Source: Adiantum capillus-veneris | Taxonomy: Eukaryota; Streptophyta; Polypodiopsida; Polypodiales; Pteridaceae | NCBI GenBank assembly: GCA_014529385.2 | Contig: CM043942.1 | Span: 1,652,501 to 1,716,500, forward strand | Direction of reading: 5' to 3' | Length of the DNA stretch: 64,000 nucleotides | Part shown: piece by piece, positions 1 through 11,026 of the stretch | How positions within the stretch are numbered: position 1 is the first letter of the stretch | Layout: the number at the start of each line of letters is the position of its first letter | The notes under the pieces: model-generated | The model's database searches: none | What the model was told of the DNA's origin: nothing | What the model saw: only the letters and a program-made list of their open reading frames with translations | Made by a program: the position numbers and the translations under genes

Positions 1-89
1 GTTAATCAATGATGGATATAAATGATGAGGTTGGACACTTGATATCCGATAAATATATAAGAAGTCAGTGATCTCCCTCTGTGAATGTG

Positions 90-1470
90 TCATCTGCCTG
101 ATCTCCTCAAAAGACTCTCCCTGTGTCTGTGCAGCTCTAGCAAGAACAACCCGAGGCATGTATGATCCTGGTATCTCATGACTATAGCCAACAATAGACA
201 ATGAAAGCGACCTTGTATCTCATAGTATATCGGGAAATGACAAATGTGATGTAACACTGTCTCTAACTCTATATGACACAACTGGCAAATCATGGCCTCT
301 ATTGGTATTCTCCTAAATTTGTCAGTGTCAATCTGTAATGTATGCGACGTTGCACCCATCTAACCTATAGCACATTGTATCCTAGGGTATAAATGACTGG
401 CCATATAGACAATTCTGATCACATATCCGTCCTCTATTAGTTGGAGAAAATGCTCTCTATAGAAAGCCATCTTTGTACCTAGTTCCTGTGTTGGCTATAT
501 CCATGTGCTCCTATTATCTAGTTGAATCAGATCTTGGCATAAGAGTCTATTGATATATGTCCATGTGAGAGATAGGAAGGGTGTATCCAAGGAATATTGG
601 AATGGAGCAATCTATCCATGTTGAAACCCTATGATTGAAACCATGTCATATGTCTATACCAGGATGTTGTATCTCCCTATAGCACTATTTTTCGGATGAC
701 TCAAGGGCTACTCAAGGGCTAGCCGAGCATATCTGTCTCTAGGGAGGTCCCTGTAGCACTAGTTTTCGGGATGACTCAAGGGCTACTCAAGGGCTAGCCG
801 AGCATATCTGTCTCTAGGGAGGTCCCTGTAGCACTAGTTTTCGGGATGACTCAAGGGCTACTCAAGGGCTAGCCGAGCATATCTGTCTCTAGGGAGGTCC
901 CTGTAGCACTAGTTTTTGGGATGACTCAAGGGCTACTCAAGGGCTAGCCGAGCATATCTGTCTCCAGGGAGGTCCCATAAAGTATGAATGAATGATACTG
1001 ATCTAGTAAGTTCCTCGACCATCAGAGAGGGGGAAGCATTAAGGCCTTATCTTGAATCATTTGTGAGATCATAGAGACTAAAAACCTCTCCATACATCTC
1101 CATCCATCAGTGCTCCCAGATTTGCCTTATGGTGATCCCTGAGGGCCCCCAAATCTGAAATCTATAAAGAATAGCTAAAGCCAAAGGCTGCTTAAACTCT
1201 CTTCAGTCTAGTCTCTGTTGCTCTCCTCAATGAAAACACAGGTCCACTGAAGACTACCCCAAGATAGGTTGATGCATTTGTATACTTCATCGTCTCCTTG
1301 CTATATGTAAATGTGAGTGCTGACCTTCTAACCACCTATGGTGTGGTGTTAAACACCATAACCTTGGTTTTCCCCAAGTTAATAAACACTCCACTATCAT
1401 GAGCACATGTGTACAAAGTCTCTAAGTGGTCCAGCATCCCCTTCGGGAGTTAAGCTATCTTGGTACTCAT
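90..1470 (-). pseudogene. LINE (non-LTR retrotransposon) pol remnant, 3' part
   Basis: Read on the minus strand, about 1445-1150 gives a stretch typical of the end of a non-LTR reverse transcriptase, with LDHLETL, INLGKTKVMVFN and a STYLGVVFSG block. Around 1150-1000 a WGPS-type segment follows. At 330-90 there is a cysteine/histidine cluster (C-x2-C, then H-H-x2-C-H) like the C-terminal zinc finger of plant LINE pol proteins. Stops and frame changes break it everywhere, and a 75-bp tandem array sits between the two recognisable parts. The catalytic YADD box was not found. Known: such proteins copy LINE RNA into DNA at the insertion site. Inferred: a long-dead copy. It may extend to about 1820, where the reading is ambiguous. 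Confidence 0.6.
682..976. repeat. 75-bp tandem repeat, about four copies
   Basis: Four head-to-tail units begin at 682, 756, 831 and 906 (spacings 74, 75, 75). Each starts GCACTA(G)TTTT and contains the internal doublet CTCAAGGGCTA and the box GCCGAGCATATCTGTCT. The units are nearly identical, so the array is young or homogenised. It lies inside the LINE remnant, and 75 is a multiple of three. Confidence 0.95.
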
Positions 1471-2226
1471 TCTATCAATGGCCTTCTTTACCATCTTGAT
1501 AATAAACAAAGCACATGTGTGTGTGCATGGCTCTAACGGATCTGGAAGAGGTGGTTGCCTCGCGACTTTGTAGAGAAATGATGCATATTGACCCCATACC
1601 TTTGTAGAAGTGATGACTGGTGGGAGAGAATGCCCATGGAAGAGTCACCATGACTCGCCTAAATCCTGGCTCAAAAATAGTTGCTATAAATCCTACTCTA
1701 ATTGAGCTTGAAACACCCTCTTCTTTCATCACACTAAACACAAAGAACCAATCCATGACTGCCCGTGAGTGATGACTACTAGAAGTACCTCCCTCTGAAG
1801 TCGGGCTCTCATCTCTCCACACTCCTCATCATACCAGCTTTTCTAGGGCATGCTCTCACAATGTTGTCAGAGCCCATGCTCAATGTGTGGGTATGCCTCT
1901 GTTGCTTCATCTTAGAGTGTCTCTATCCATGTATAAGTGAGCTCCTCTAGAGGTCTCCCCCGATCCTCTATGCATAAGCATCTATTTATACCATCTATGT
2001 AGATAGAATCAGTCTCTGAAGTAAAAGTGTATCCGGTATGTGTAGATGTATGTACTAGTTGAGCTATGCCAAAACTAAATAAGATGGTAAACATGAGGAG
2101 CGCATGATCTAATGCTACCCTGATAGGACTAGGATCGATTATAAAGTCTTGAACAGAGGGCATAAAACTGGGCTGGGCCAAAAAATAATCCATTGTGCTA
2201 GCCCCATGTATATAAGGAAAATAATT

Positions 2227-2280
<54 letters not shown>
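2227..2280. repeat. (GA)n microsatellite
   Basis: About 54 bp of GA dinucleotide with one AAA interruption near the start. The 66-codon frame across it is a microsatellite translation, not a gene. Confidence 0.97.
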
Positions 2281-2282
<2 letters not shown>

Positions 2283-2535
2283 CTACACAAATTCTACAAA
2301 GGTATGATATGCTCGATCATGTGTACTACAATGATAAGGTAAGGAAATCCAGGACGCCCTCCATCTCTACAATTCCGATCAGAGTGGAATTTAGAGTTGA
2401 AACATGGTATATTGAGATCTTATGAGGTGCAGATACAAGGTGGTAGTAGACCTAGAGGTAATCTTTGGTCCTGACAAGTTGGCATATGAGATAGAAAAGA
2501 GGAGAAGATGCTCCAATGTGGGAATGTACAGGTGG

Positions 2536-2562
2536 AAACACACACACACACACACACACACA
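2536..2562. repeat. (CA)n microsatellite
   Basis: About 27 bp of uninterrupted AC dinucleotide. Confidence 0.95.
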
Positions 2563-3706
2563 GATCAGGATCAGAAGACATCCGGGTGAAGGGGGAAGGA
2601 GGCAAGTATAAGCCATCACTTAAATGTTTGCCTTCATGATTCATAGAAGTCTTGACAGTGGTATGCTATTTATATAAATTTCCTCAATAGTGGAGAAGCT
2701 CGCAAAAAAGGTTCATTTATCAAAAAAGCTCGCGAAAGGAAGCTCGCAAGAAAATTCAACCCACTAATCGGCAAACAAATCATAATTGTTACAGCATCAA
2801 ACGACATCCAAATGTTACGAAACTTCTAGGACATTTTTATAAGACCTAAGCACACATTCTTATGGTCTCACTTTAGGTCAAGTGCAAAAATCACGATTAT
2901 TAACAGCAGTGAGTTTTTAACCTAGTCGTTTTCAACCGAGAATGCATCTAAATGCTTAGCAATGATGCCCAAATACCCTACCTATACTTATTTTATGATT
3001 TTTAAGCTTAAATTCCTATGTATGATGAAATTAGGCCACGAGACGGTGATGCCCAAAAGCTAAGGATTATCATGAAATGCTTACGTCAACACGTAGAGCT
3101 CTTACATGCGGTTGCAATGCAGCAGACGGCACTGCAATGTGACAAACGGGAATGGAGTAGGAAGCGTGAGAAGGAGACAAGTGAGAGCCGTTAAGCTCAT
3201 GTTGTGTTCTATTATCTAAAAACTTACAAAATACTTAACAAAATTGGCTTTTATACCTTAGCCCAGGTTTTCATGGTCAAAACTAATAATCAGGGAGCTC
3301 TAACTAAAGATAGGCTGATACAATCTAGAAGCTTGTAGCCTTGGCTCATCATATTCTGATTTATCAAAATAGTAAGTGTTTTTCCAATAAAAGCTCTAAA
3401 AAATATTATCCGAGTTCGCTTGTTGCTAACATGCTTCCACCAAATGCTTTAGGCTTTGTGGCTTGGACTTCGTGGTTGATGTGGTTGACGACTCTTCTTT
3501 GAGCATTGGAGAGAAAGCACTTAGTGCTACACAAAATCTGACTGACGTGAGAGTGTTGATGTAGTTCTCAAAATAAAAACTCAAGGTCTTTTCTTCACCT
3601 TCTTTGTCGGTACTCATTGATAGAATGCTTTGGTTGACAGGAGTGATAACACCCTGTAGCCCTCCCTTTTAATGCTCTTGATTTGCAATTAGCACAAGCA
3701 ATGTGA

Positions 3707-3984
3707 GATGGGAAGCTTACCTCTTGGATATCGATGATGCTACAAACTAGAAATAGCACTTCAATGAAGGTCTTTAGTGATTCTATAGTCTCCTCTTCTT
3801 AGTCTTCTAGTTTGAGGACTCCTATAGCCACTCATCCATGATTGATGGGAAGCTTACCTCTTGGATATCGATGATGCTACAAACTAGAAATAGCACTTCA
3901 ATGAAGGTCTTTAGTGATTCTATAGTCTCCTCTTCTTTAGTCTTCTAGTTTGAAAACTCCTATAGCCACTCATCCATGATTGAT
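3707..3984. repeat. 137-bp tandem duplication
   Basis: Two near-identical copies, 3707-3843 and 3844-3981. Both begin GATGGGAAGCTTACC and end CATCCATGATT. The second has one extra T in the CTCTTCTTT tract and a few substitutions. The start of a third copy (GATGGCATGC) follows at 3982. Confidence 0.95.
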
Positions 3985-6536
3985 GGCATGCATCGCTATT
4001 CTTTGTTAATTGAAGGTCTTTGCAAAGACCTTCTTCATGGGGGCACCAAATGAGAGGCGGAGATGGAAAACAGACCCAGTGGCATCTACACGAAGACTAA
4101 TGCACAATGGCCTCATCATGGGAGGTACACAATAGGGACACCACCTAGCTTGAAATGCATCTAGGATGCATGGTAAGAGGTCGGCACATAACACAAGGAA
4201 AATGTGAGAGAAGGAGAGAGAGGGAGAGGGAGAGATAATTAGAGCTTCATTAACATAGGTTTCATAAACACCATACAAACATTTGCGAGGGGAATTTCAC
4301 ATAGTCAACATCTCACAAACTCATGTGTGCATGGTAACTCAAACCTCTTGGCCATTAAGAAACATATACACGCACACACACCAAAACAAACAACCATAAC
4401 CAATACTATACCATAGTAGAATTATTCGTGCATAAAGATGCATACACAAGGATGTACATGTGAGAGTGTGAGTGCTAGAGCTTGATTGTGTGTCTTCTTT
4501 ACAAAAGAGGAGGCCTCCTTCTATGAGTAAGAGGGGTTATTACAAGATAGCCTCAATTAGGGGTATTCCCCCGATGGGAGAGCTCCATGTACCATGCTTA
4601 TTGACCAATTTCCTCATTCATGACAAGCTTTGTCTCCATGTCACCTTCCATAGCTTGAGTCCAAGAGCTTCCTTAAAATATTTGAGAGACTCTTGATAAA
4701 ATAGGTGAAAATCTAGCAATAATGGAGAGAACCCTATAAGAAATTATGAATCTTGATGATGGAAATTACGCATAGTTTAAGGAGTGATTATGAGAGAGGT
4801 CTTAGGTTATTTTATGAGTTTAAGAGAGAGGAGAAAGAAAAAGAGAAAATGCAGAGGCTAATGGCTGATTTGATAGGGATGATCAATGTGAAAAGAGGGG
4901 GTGTGTGTGGAGTTGGATAATCATGACTTCTTCCACATGTGGACAGATAGGCTCCACTATTTTGACCATATCTCTCAAACCATGGCTCCAAAAATTAAAA
5001 AATAAATAAGGACAAAAGCTCGAGGCCTACAAATTTTCTTTAAACAACTTTTTGAAATTTGGAATGGAGAAAATAGAGAAAAATCCCACAAAGATATGTG
5101 TCTGTCTTTTCCTTCCCAAAAGTCCTCCAGGTAGTCCCCTCTTAATTCCATGTGCAACCCTTTGGTCCTCAAGTGGAGTATGCTTGCATCTGGTAATATT
5201 TTGTTGACTTCCATAATGCATAAGATTCTTCTCCCTTTCACTATTGATTCTTATTCTTCACATGTAGTGATGGTCATGTAGAATCAACATCCAATGCATT
5301 TTTTTTGTTTTCATAGGGTTTGTTCCTACCTCTCCTTATTTCCAAGATCCAACTGTCTCAAAACCATAGATATGTATATATATTTATTTAATTAATTATT
5401 TTTATTTTTTTGTGATTTTCATGCATCAGATCTCTCCTCCTCCGCAAAGCCTCAAAGCCTTGCCATCAAGTGCATACCAAGAGAGAGGTGGACCAAAATT
5501 TGAAAAGTGGCCTTCAACGCCCTAGATCTAAGTTCTTCACTTTCATGAAACAACGAGTTTTTTAAATACTCGCCAACCGTGAGTTTTAGGTTTTCTCACA
5601 ACTTGGTGCTACTATTGAGATACCATAATGTAGGGTTTTTGGTTTACTCCCAAACCTTGGGTTTAGGTTTACATGTTAACCTCATGAGAGTGGGTTACAA
5701 ATTAAGTTGGGGTTTTCCTTAATTTGTGAGGTAAGGTCTTACCACCGACAACATCATTCTCACTAGGGTAGTCTCTAATCCCATTTACAACTTCACCATC
5801 ATAAAAAATGGAAAGAAAAATGTGGGGCTATGTGCCAAACTCATTCATCAAACACAATGGGCACATCGATTGTGTTTGATGTGACTGTGTGAATGATCAC
5901 TAGAACTAAATAAGACTATTTCTAATTTTTTATAATAAAAGATTTCACTAAAGTATAAACAATTGAGAGCAAAGCAATTTGGGAATCTACTTATTTGAAG
6001 GCGTTTATGCACCCTCGATGTTGGCATTTTTTCTTAGTGCCTCTTTAGCAGCCCCTTCCACTCTCTCAAATGTAGCCTCATCAAGAGCTTCAACAGTCTG
6101 TTTTGAGGTGTTTACATCAGCAAAAACCTCCTCGCTCTATGTCTCCTCCCAAGCACCAACTCTTGCTTGCACTGCACAACACCTCAATGTTATAACCAAC
6201 ATGCCTTGATTTGTTGTTGCACTGGCTCATGTGGCATCTTATTGGCATCACACGTACACATGATGAAACCCAAACGATTGAGCATATGCCTTTTAAGGTC
6301 AACAAATTTCCATAACTCTTAGTACTATGAGATAATTCTTTAGCGGAATTAAACCATTGCTCACCACCACGATGGTTATTAGACTAGTTTGGTGGCCGAG
6401 GCCAATTTGGTAGTCGAACACTCTCCAATCAAGCCTCAACCTAATCGCTCACTATCTCTGATTTAGAATCAATTGACCAAGTTTTAGAATCCTCAAATTG
6501 CATGAGCATGCTTTGCTCCAAGTTTGATTCTCCTAA
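3985..6536. other. No recognisable gene
   Basis: AT-rich sequence with short, family-less frames on both strands. From about 6536 leftwards on the minus strand this should be internal sequence of the LTR element whose PBS is at 6537-6548, but I could not recognise a gag protein in it. Confidence 0.5.
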
Positions 6537-6548
6537 GCTCTAATACCA
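6537..6548 (-). other. Primer-binding site, initiator-Met tRNA type
   Basis: On the minus strand this reads TGGTATTAGAGC, one mismatch from the TGGTATCAGAGC site that plant Ty1/copia elements use to prime from initiator methionine tRNA. It lies two bases beyond the LTR end at 6551, the expected spacing. Confidence 0.75.
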
Positions 6549-6550
6549 CT

Positions 6551-7361
6551 TGTTGAGCACGCAGAGGAAGGCAACGTGTTCTCTCGTAGACATGTTGAGT
6601 AGAAGATAGAGAAGAGGATAAGGATAATGCACTATTGGATAAAAACGAAAGGAGAGTTATTGTTATCACTCCATAAGCCTTATAAAGGAAATTACAACAA
6701 TAGACTCACACCTAGATGCCCAAGTTGGGCTGACCCCAACATCTGAGAGGTCTAGGGGCACTCTCCTACCACGTATGGTTTCAATTCAACAAGGTACCAA
6801 AATCACAATCCATCATGATCAAGGTCCTAAACTCTACTACAAAACTATGCAAAAAGGTCACCTTATGGTCTAGGAACACTCTTCCATGGTCAAAATGTCA
6901 AAAAACAATGATTTAAGAACTCAAATTAGAGGCTTAGGCTTGTAAATGCGTAGTCACAAACCTCAACAAAACATAAAATGCTTACACTTAATTGAAAGAG
7001 CAAACAAAGAGGCACACAATGCAAGTTTTGAAAATGAAATCGGATTACCCAATCTGATGATTACAAGTTGGAGCAACTTTGCCGCTTGTGTGTATGTACA
7101 ACAAAGTTCTTTTCTTTCCAAGAGATCAGCCTCTTTTTCAAATTAAAATTATTGAATTTTATACCTAGGGCTTTTTAAATGGCCAGTGTCCCGCTCATAC
7201 GGGCCTTTATATATATGATGATAGAGTTACAACTCAGGGGATCGACTTGCTACTCTCGAGTTAGGATCTACACACAATGTAGCTACACTAGCTCCGAAAA
7301 ATAACAGAGCACAAATGTGGTGTCCGGCTAGGTGGGCGCCCATTTAGTCGCCCCACCAACA
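6551..7361 (-). mobile_element. LTR of a copia-type element (811 bp)
   Basis: In minus orientation the LTR starts TGTTGGTGGGG at 7361 and ends GCTCAACA at 6551, giving TGTTG/CAACA inverted termini. A TATA-like TATATATAAAGG lies near 7200-7215. A polypurine tract directly precedes its start (7376-7362) and a tRNA-Met type PBS directly follows its end. It therefore looks like a 3' LTR from one side and a 5' LTR from the other, as in a head-to-tail array of two elements sharing an LTR. No second copy is visible in the window, so the boundaries rest on the termini, PBS and PPT. Confidence 0.75.
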
Positions 7362-7376
7362 TTCCTCCCATCCTAG
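7362..7376 (-). other. Polypurine tract
   Basis: On the minus strand a purine-rich GGATGGGAGGAA runs up to the LTR start TGTTGGTG. This is the standard position for plus-strand DNA priming in LTR retrotransposons. Confidence 0.65.
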
Positions 7377-8345
7377 CTCATGTCGTCCCTTGACATGACC
7401 ATGTGAAATCTTGTTGGCTTGAGCTTTGTCTTCAAGGTTGAGCTTTGAGGTTGATGATGCTCCCCGCTTCCTTGAGTGATCTATATGTGATGTATTCTTG
7501 CTAGAGTTGGGCTTCATTTGTTGAGGTAATTTTACATTTTGTTGAGCATTCTCTTCTTTTTTTCCACTTTGAGTGTTTCCTCCCTTTTTGGGAACTGAGC
7601 GTCTTTGGGTCATTGACTTGATGATGGACCCTACTCTTGGTTCCACTACAATGCAAGTCCTCTAAATTTTTTCATTAACTCATAAGCACAATTGTTGTTG
7701 ATATCTCTCTTACAGACTTTGATATTGTTTGGTGGTTTTTCTTGTCAGCCCTTCTTTGTGCTACCCTTGTTTAGTGGAGCTTCATTCTCATTGTCCTTGA
7801 AGATAAGAGTTGCTCTTGGAAAGCATTTAGAGACCTGAAGCTATAGATTTCTTTGATGGTGGATTTTTTTTTGGTGGCTTGTCTTTTGGCTCGATGTCAA
7901 TCTTCAGTTTGGTTCTTGTCAATCCCCATTTGTACACAATATAGGAATTTGCGCCAATCAAATACATGGTCTCCTAGTCATCGAAGTATGGATCACAACT
8001 GTAGTCCACACACACTATGACCTTGAACTCACTAGATCTTTCTCTATATTCATGTAGTAGCAATCCATACTGTCTTTGTAAGTTTTTGCACTTTTTTCTT
8101 TTAAAATTGATATTGCAAGTGCAAAAATTTCATGGTTGGTGGGGGCTGAGATGGCCTGTCCCCATTTTTTTTCCTTCTTTGAAACACACACTCTTAAACC
8201 CTTTAGGCATGTAGGTGTAAGATCCCTCTGAAGATGTATCAAAAAGTTTCTCTTCTAGAATGAGCTCTAAAGCTGGCAATGGTCCTTGGTTAACACTCTC
8301 TTTTGTTGAAATGTGATGAACCTAGTCTCCTACAATAGGATCTCT
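7377..8345 (-). pseudogene. 3' internal region of the LTR element at 6551-7361
   Basis: The minus strand has fragmentary coding sequence leading into the polypurine tract. The last open part (7646-7344, about 100 residues) is rich in Lys, Ser and Gln and ends GRHELGWEE next to the PPT. Further upstream, phrases such as DYSCDPYFDD and MYLIGANSYIVYKWG are visible between stops. I recognise no RT, RNase H or integrase motif, so the family cannot be assigned from coding sequence. Low-complexity Lys/Pro stretches would fit a retroelement polyprotein tail or an unrelated degenerate gene. Confidence 0.4.
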
Positions 8346-8361
8346 ACTATGATATAGTTAC

Positions 8362-8838
8362 TTGATCACAAATACATTAAGAAAAGTACTTCTACAAAAC
8401 GCTAACATGCTACCTTGTTTGATACATCTAAATCCTTGGATAGACTCAAGAAATGGTTCCCCCACGAGTCAAGTCTATCGAAACGGGTTGTCTATTGAGT
8501 ATTTTTGGGAATCAAAAAATTTGGATACACCTTATTGGTCGCTGAGATTCTCATTATTCAATGGCGTAACATCAAGATTTATAGCGGGATCAATTGGGGA
8601 GGATGTTACCCACCAAGATGCGGGGTTCGCAGATTCATCTACTTGGGAAGAAGCTACTTGCCCATCCCATTTCATCAATTTCAATGAATTATCAGAAGAT
8701 TTGAACCGATATAAGATCTCCTGGATTTTTTGGAGAGACAGTATCGGCAAAAATTGGAGCTTATTGGGAGATTATATACCCCTATTTTTTACACCCAGAC
8801 ACTTGGTGGCTATGAGTTTACAATCCTTGCTCTGTTAG
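8362..8838 (+). pseudogene. ycf2: Plastid ycf2-like fragment in nuclear DNA (NUPT)
   Basis: An open frame of about 158 residues. Its second half reads ISWIFWRDSIGKNWSLLGDY followed directly by IPLFFTP, which I recognise as a conserved block of the giant plastid protein Ycf2. The more N-terminal WIDSRNG...YFWESKNLDTPYWSLRFSL block resembles fern Ycf2. After FTP the frame should continue TWWRYFYD. Here a small insertion after ACACCC shifts the frame: ACTTGGTGGC is still readable but out of phase, and homology stops. In plastids Ycf2 is an essential AAA-like protein linked to import; this fragment cannot supply that function. The frame is otherwise open for about 430 bp, suggesting recent transfer. 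A mis-assembled plastid read is the main alternative. Confidence 0.75.
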
Positions 8839-10281
8839 TCAAAATCTGATGCCAAAAGTTTTTTTATTGTGCTTTTTTTAGAAATTCCTATTTTGCTTGC
8901 AAACTCCACAAATCAGGTCAAAATTCAAATTTCAAAAGACCACTAGGCTCCTTATGACTAGCTCTAGTTGTGGTGCAAGTGAGGTCCCAATCTATGATAG
9001 AGGGACATGGATCATGATCCGTGTAACTTTGTGTTAAAGTTTGATGAAACTTGCTACACATCTCCCCCTTGGTTTATTGATCCAAGTTATATGTTTTTTG
9101 TATGATTTGTAACTTTTTTGGTCCCCTTGCTTTTGGAAGTTTTGTTTATAATATTCTTTTCTATAGGTTGGTGTGGTGTATGTGCAAAAAATAAAAAAGG
9201 GTACATAGATCACGATCCATGTTTCATCAGATCTAGATCTCCAAATTTGGCCTATTGGTGTGGTTATTGATGATGTCACTAGTCTACTCCCAAATTTTAA
9301 TAAATTGAACATTTTTTGCCACTCAAAAGTAAAATTTTGAATGTGCTTTGGGGTTTTTGACTAGTTTTTGGTATGTAGGTATTCTGGTCAACTTTGTCCA
9401 ATTTTTTGCTATTGTGCCCTTTGGGAAAGTTGTTTCAAATGATATCAGCTACCTACTGCTCAAATATCAGTCTCAAATGATGAAAGGTTACATGGATTGC
9501 AATCCATGCTTTACAGCATTTTGGCATGAAACTTGGCTAGCTGGTTGTCTATAGCCTGTAGAGGTCAATTCCCATCCTCTTTGAATTTGGATCGCTAAAC
9601 GTTAAAAAATCCCATATTTTGATCATTTTCTAAGCCTTTATTGGTCTTTTAGAATTTCTTGGTCTTGAGTGTGTTTTTAGTGTCAATTTCACTCCACACT
9701 TTTGGTTCTTGTTGCTTGGAAGCACTCCCAATCTAGTGGTGGTAGTTTCTGGTCAGAATTCACACAGGTGCATGGATTGCGATATGTGTTCCTCCACAAA
9801 ATAGGGTCAAATTTTATAGTTTTCTTCTTGTGAGTTTTGTGATCCTGTTTTTCACCAACTTTTTGGGTTTTGATCAGTTGTCAAGCTTTGGCCATCAAAT
9901 TTTCCTATTTTTCAGAGCTATGGTCTCTTTTACCAAAATATGGTTTTTGATAGTTTTTGCCCTGGACTTTTAGATGGTAGTAGAATCTTCTTCTAGGTAT
10001 TGAAATGAATTTATGAATGAAAATAGACAAAACAATGCAGTTTGAAGATGAAATAGATGATGTAACAAAACTTTCAAAGCATAGAGAAAACCGAAGAATG
10101 AAATGCATTTTGTATCTCACTCACAACTCTCTCTGCCTATCGAGAGTAGATCTAGCAAGTCCTCAACTTTTAGTCTCTACCAAGCACTAAATCCCGTGTC
10201 TAAATACTTGACTGCTAAGATGTAAATGAAATGATTAAAAGAATCTTCAAAAAAGAAGGCTACAACCATCTAGTTTTGGCA
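8839..10281. other. No gene; degenerate 200-290 bp repeat with a palindromic core
   Basis: No protein family is recognisable. An 18-bp palindrome of the form CATGGATyryGATCCATG recurs at 9006-9023, 9204-9221, 9491-9508 and 9771-9788 (spacings 198, 287, 280). The copy at 9491 is a perfect palindrome. Some flanking words recur too, for example GATGAAACTTG/CATGAAACTTG after the motif, so this may be an eroded tandem array. Confidence 0.55.
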
Positions 10282-11026
10282 TGTAAGAAATACAGAATAC
10301 AATAAGGATCTAGTAGCAAGGAGAGTAGAGAGAGATACGATGCAAAGTAGATTAGTGGCAAATCAAAAAGTTTAGATTAGCACACTATTACAAAGTAATG
10401 GCGTCATCCACCCATGCGCTCTCAAGGTAGAGCTTAGATGGCGATTTAGATAACTAGAGAAAGTAGGAATACAAGGGACTAACAATCCTTACACAAGGAT
10501 GTGTTGTGTGCGTCAAAGTGTGTACACTATTCTACCGAATTACTCATGAGAAGGCCTCATAGATGTAAGGGAGCCTGTAAACACCCATGTGCAGCCGCCC
10601 TTAGATAGCCAAGTCCAAGTAGGACTCTCCCTTGTGCCCATGTGTAGCCGCTTTTGGGTAGACAAGCCCTCCTCCGGCCAAGGAAATCCGACCACCGGCC
10701 AAAGTCAACCACGGACTACCGACCATCAAACGACCATTTTTTGAAATTTTTTTCGATCGTCCGACCAAGATATTTTGGCAAAAAGGAATATTCCGATGAA
10801 GGGGGAAAAAGGTCTTAGGGGCTTCCGTCCTCGAGGCCCCCAAAGTTGACCCTGAATTTGCTTCGTACCATCCACGATCACAAATAGAGGTCTCATCAGC
10901 TTGCAAAGCTGGAATCCACCAAATATATGTGCACCATTGGCTTCTCCTCATATGGGAGCCTTACAAATTATGCAGCATATACTGTGGTGGAAAAACTGAG
11001 AGGTGGGCATTGCAAGTATACCAACA
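10282..11026 (-). mobile_element. Isolated LTR, related to the solo LTR at 17008
   Basis: On the minus strand this segment shares blocks, in order, with the LTR at 17008-17782: TGTAAGGC, ATGAGGAGAAGCCA, a GGAATATTCC block, repeated GGCCGG words, AAAAGCGG, and GGCGGCT(A/G)CACATGG. Proposed termini are TGTTGG (11026) and CTTACA (10282). The flanks TGGCA and TGGAC match only partly, so the exact ends are uncertain. No polypurine tract precedes it, so I do not take it as the 3' LTR of gypsy-1 next door. Confidence 0.6.

Larger units (their letters stand above)
1475..3706. other. No recognisable gene; two short microsatellites
   Basis: Both strands hold only short open stretches that match no family I recognise. 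The segment contains a (GA)n run at 2227-2280 and a (CA)n run at 2536-2562. A 115-codon minus-strand frame at 1822-1475 could be scrambled upstream LINE sequence, but no motif supports this. Confidence 0.5.

Noticed and set aside
682-976. CRISPR-like array
   Set aside because: Units are contiguous with no unique spacers, and the genome is a plant nuclear one.
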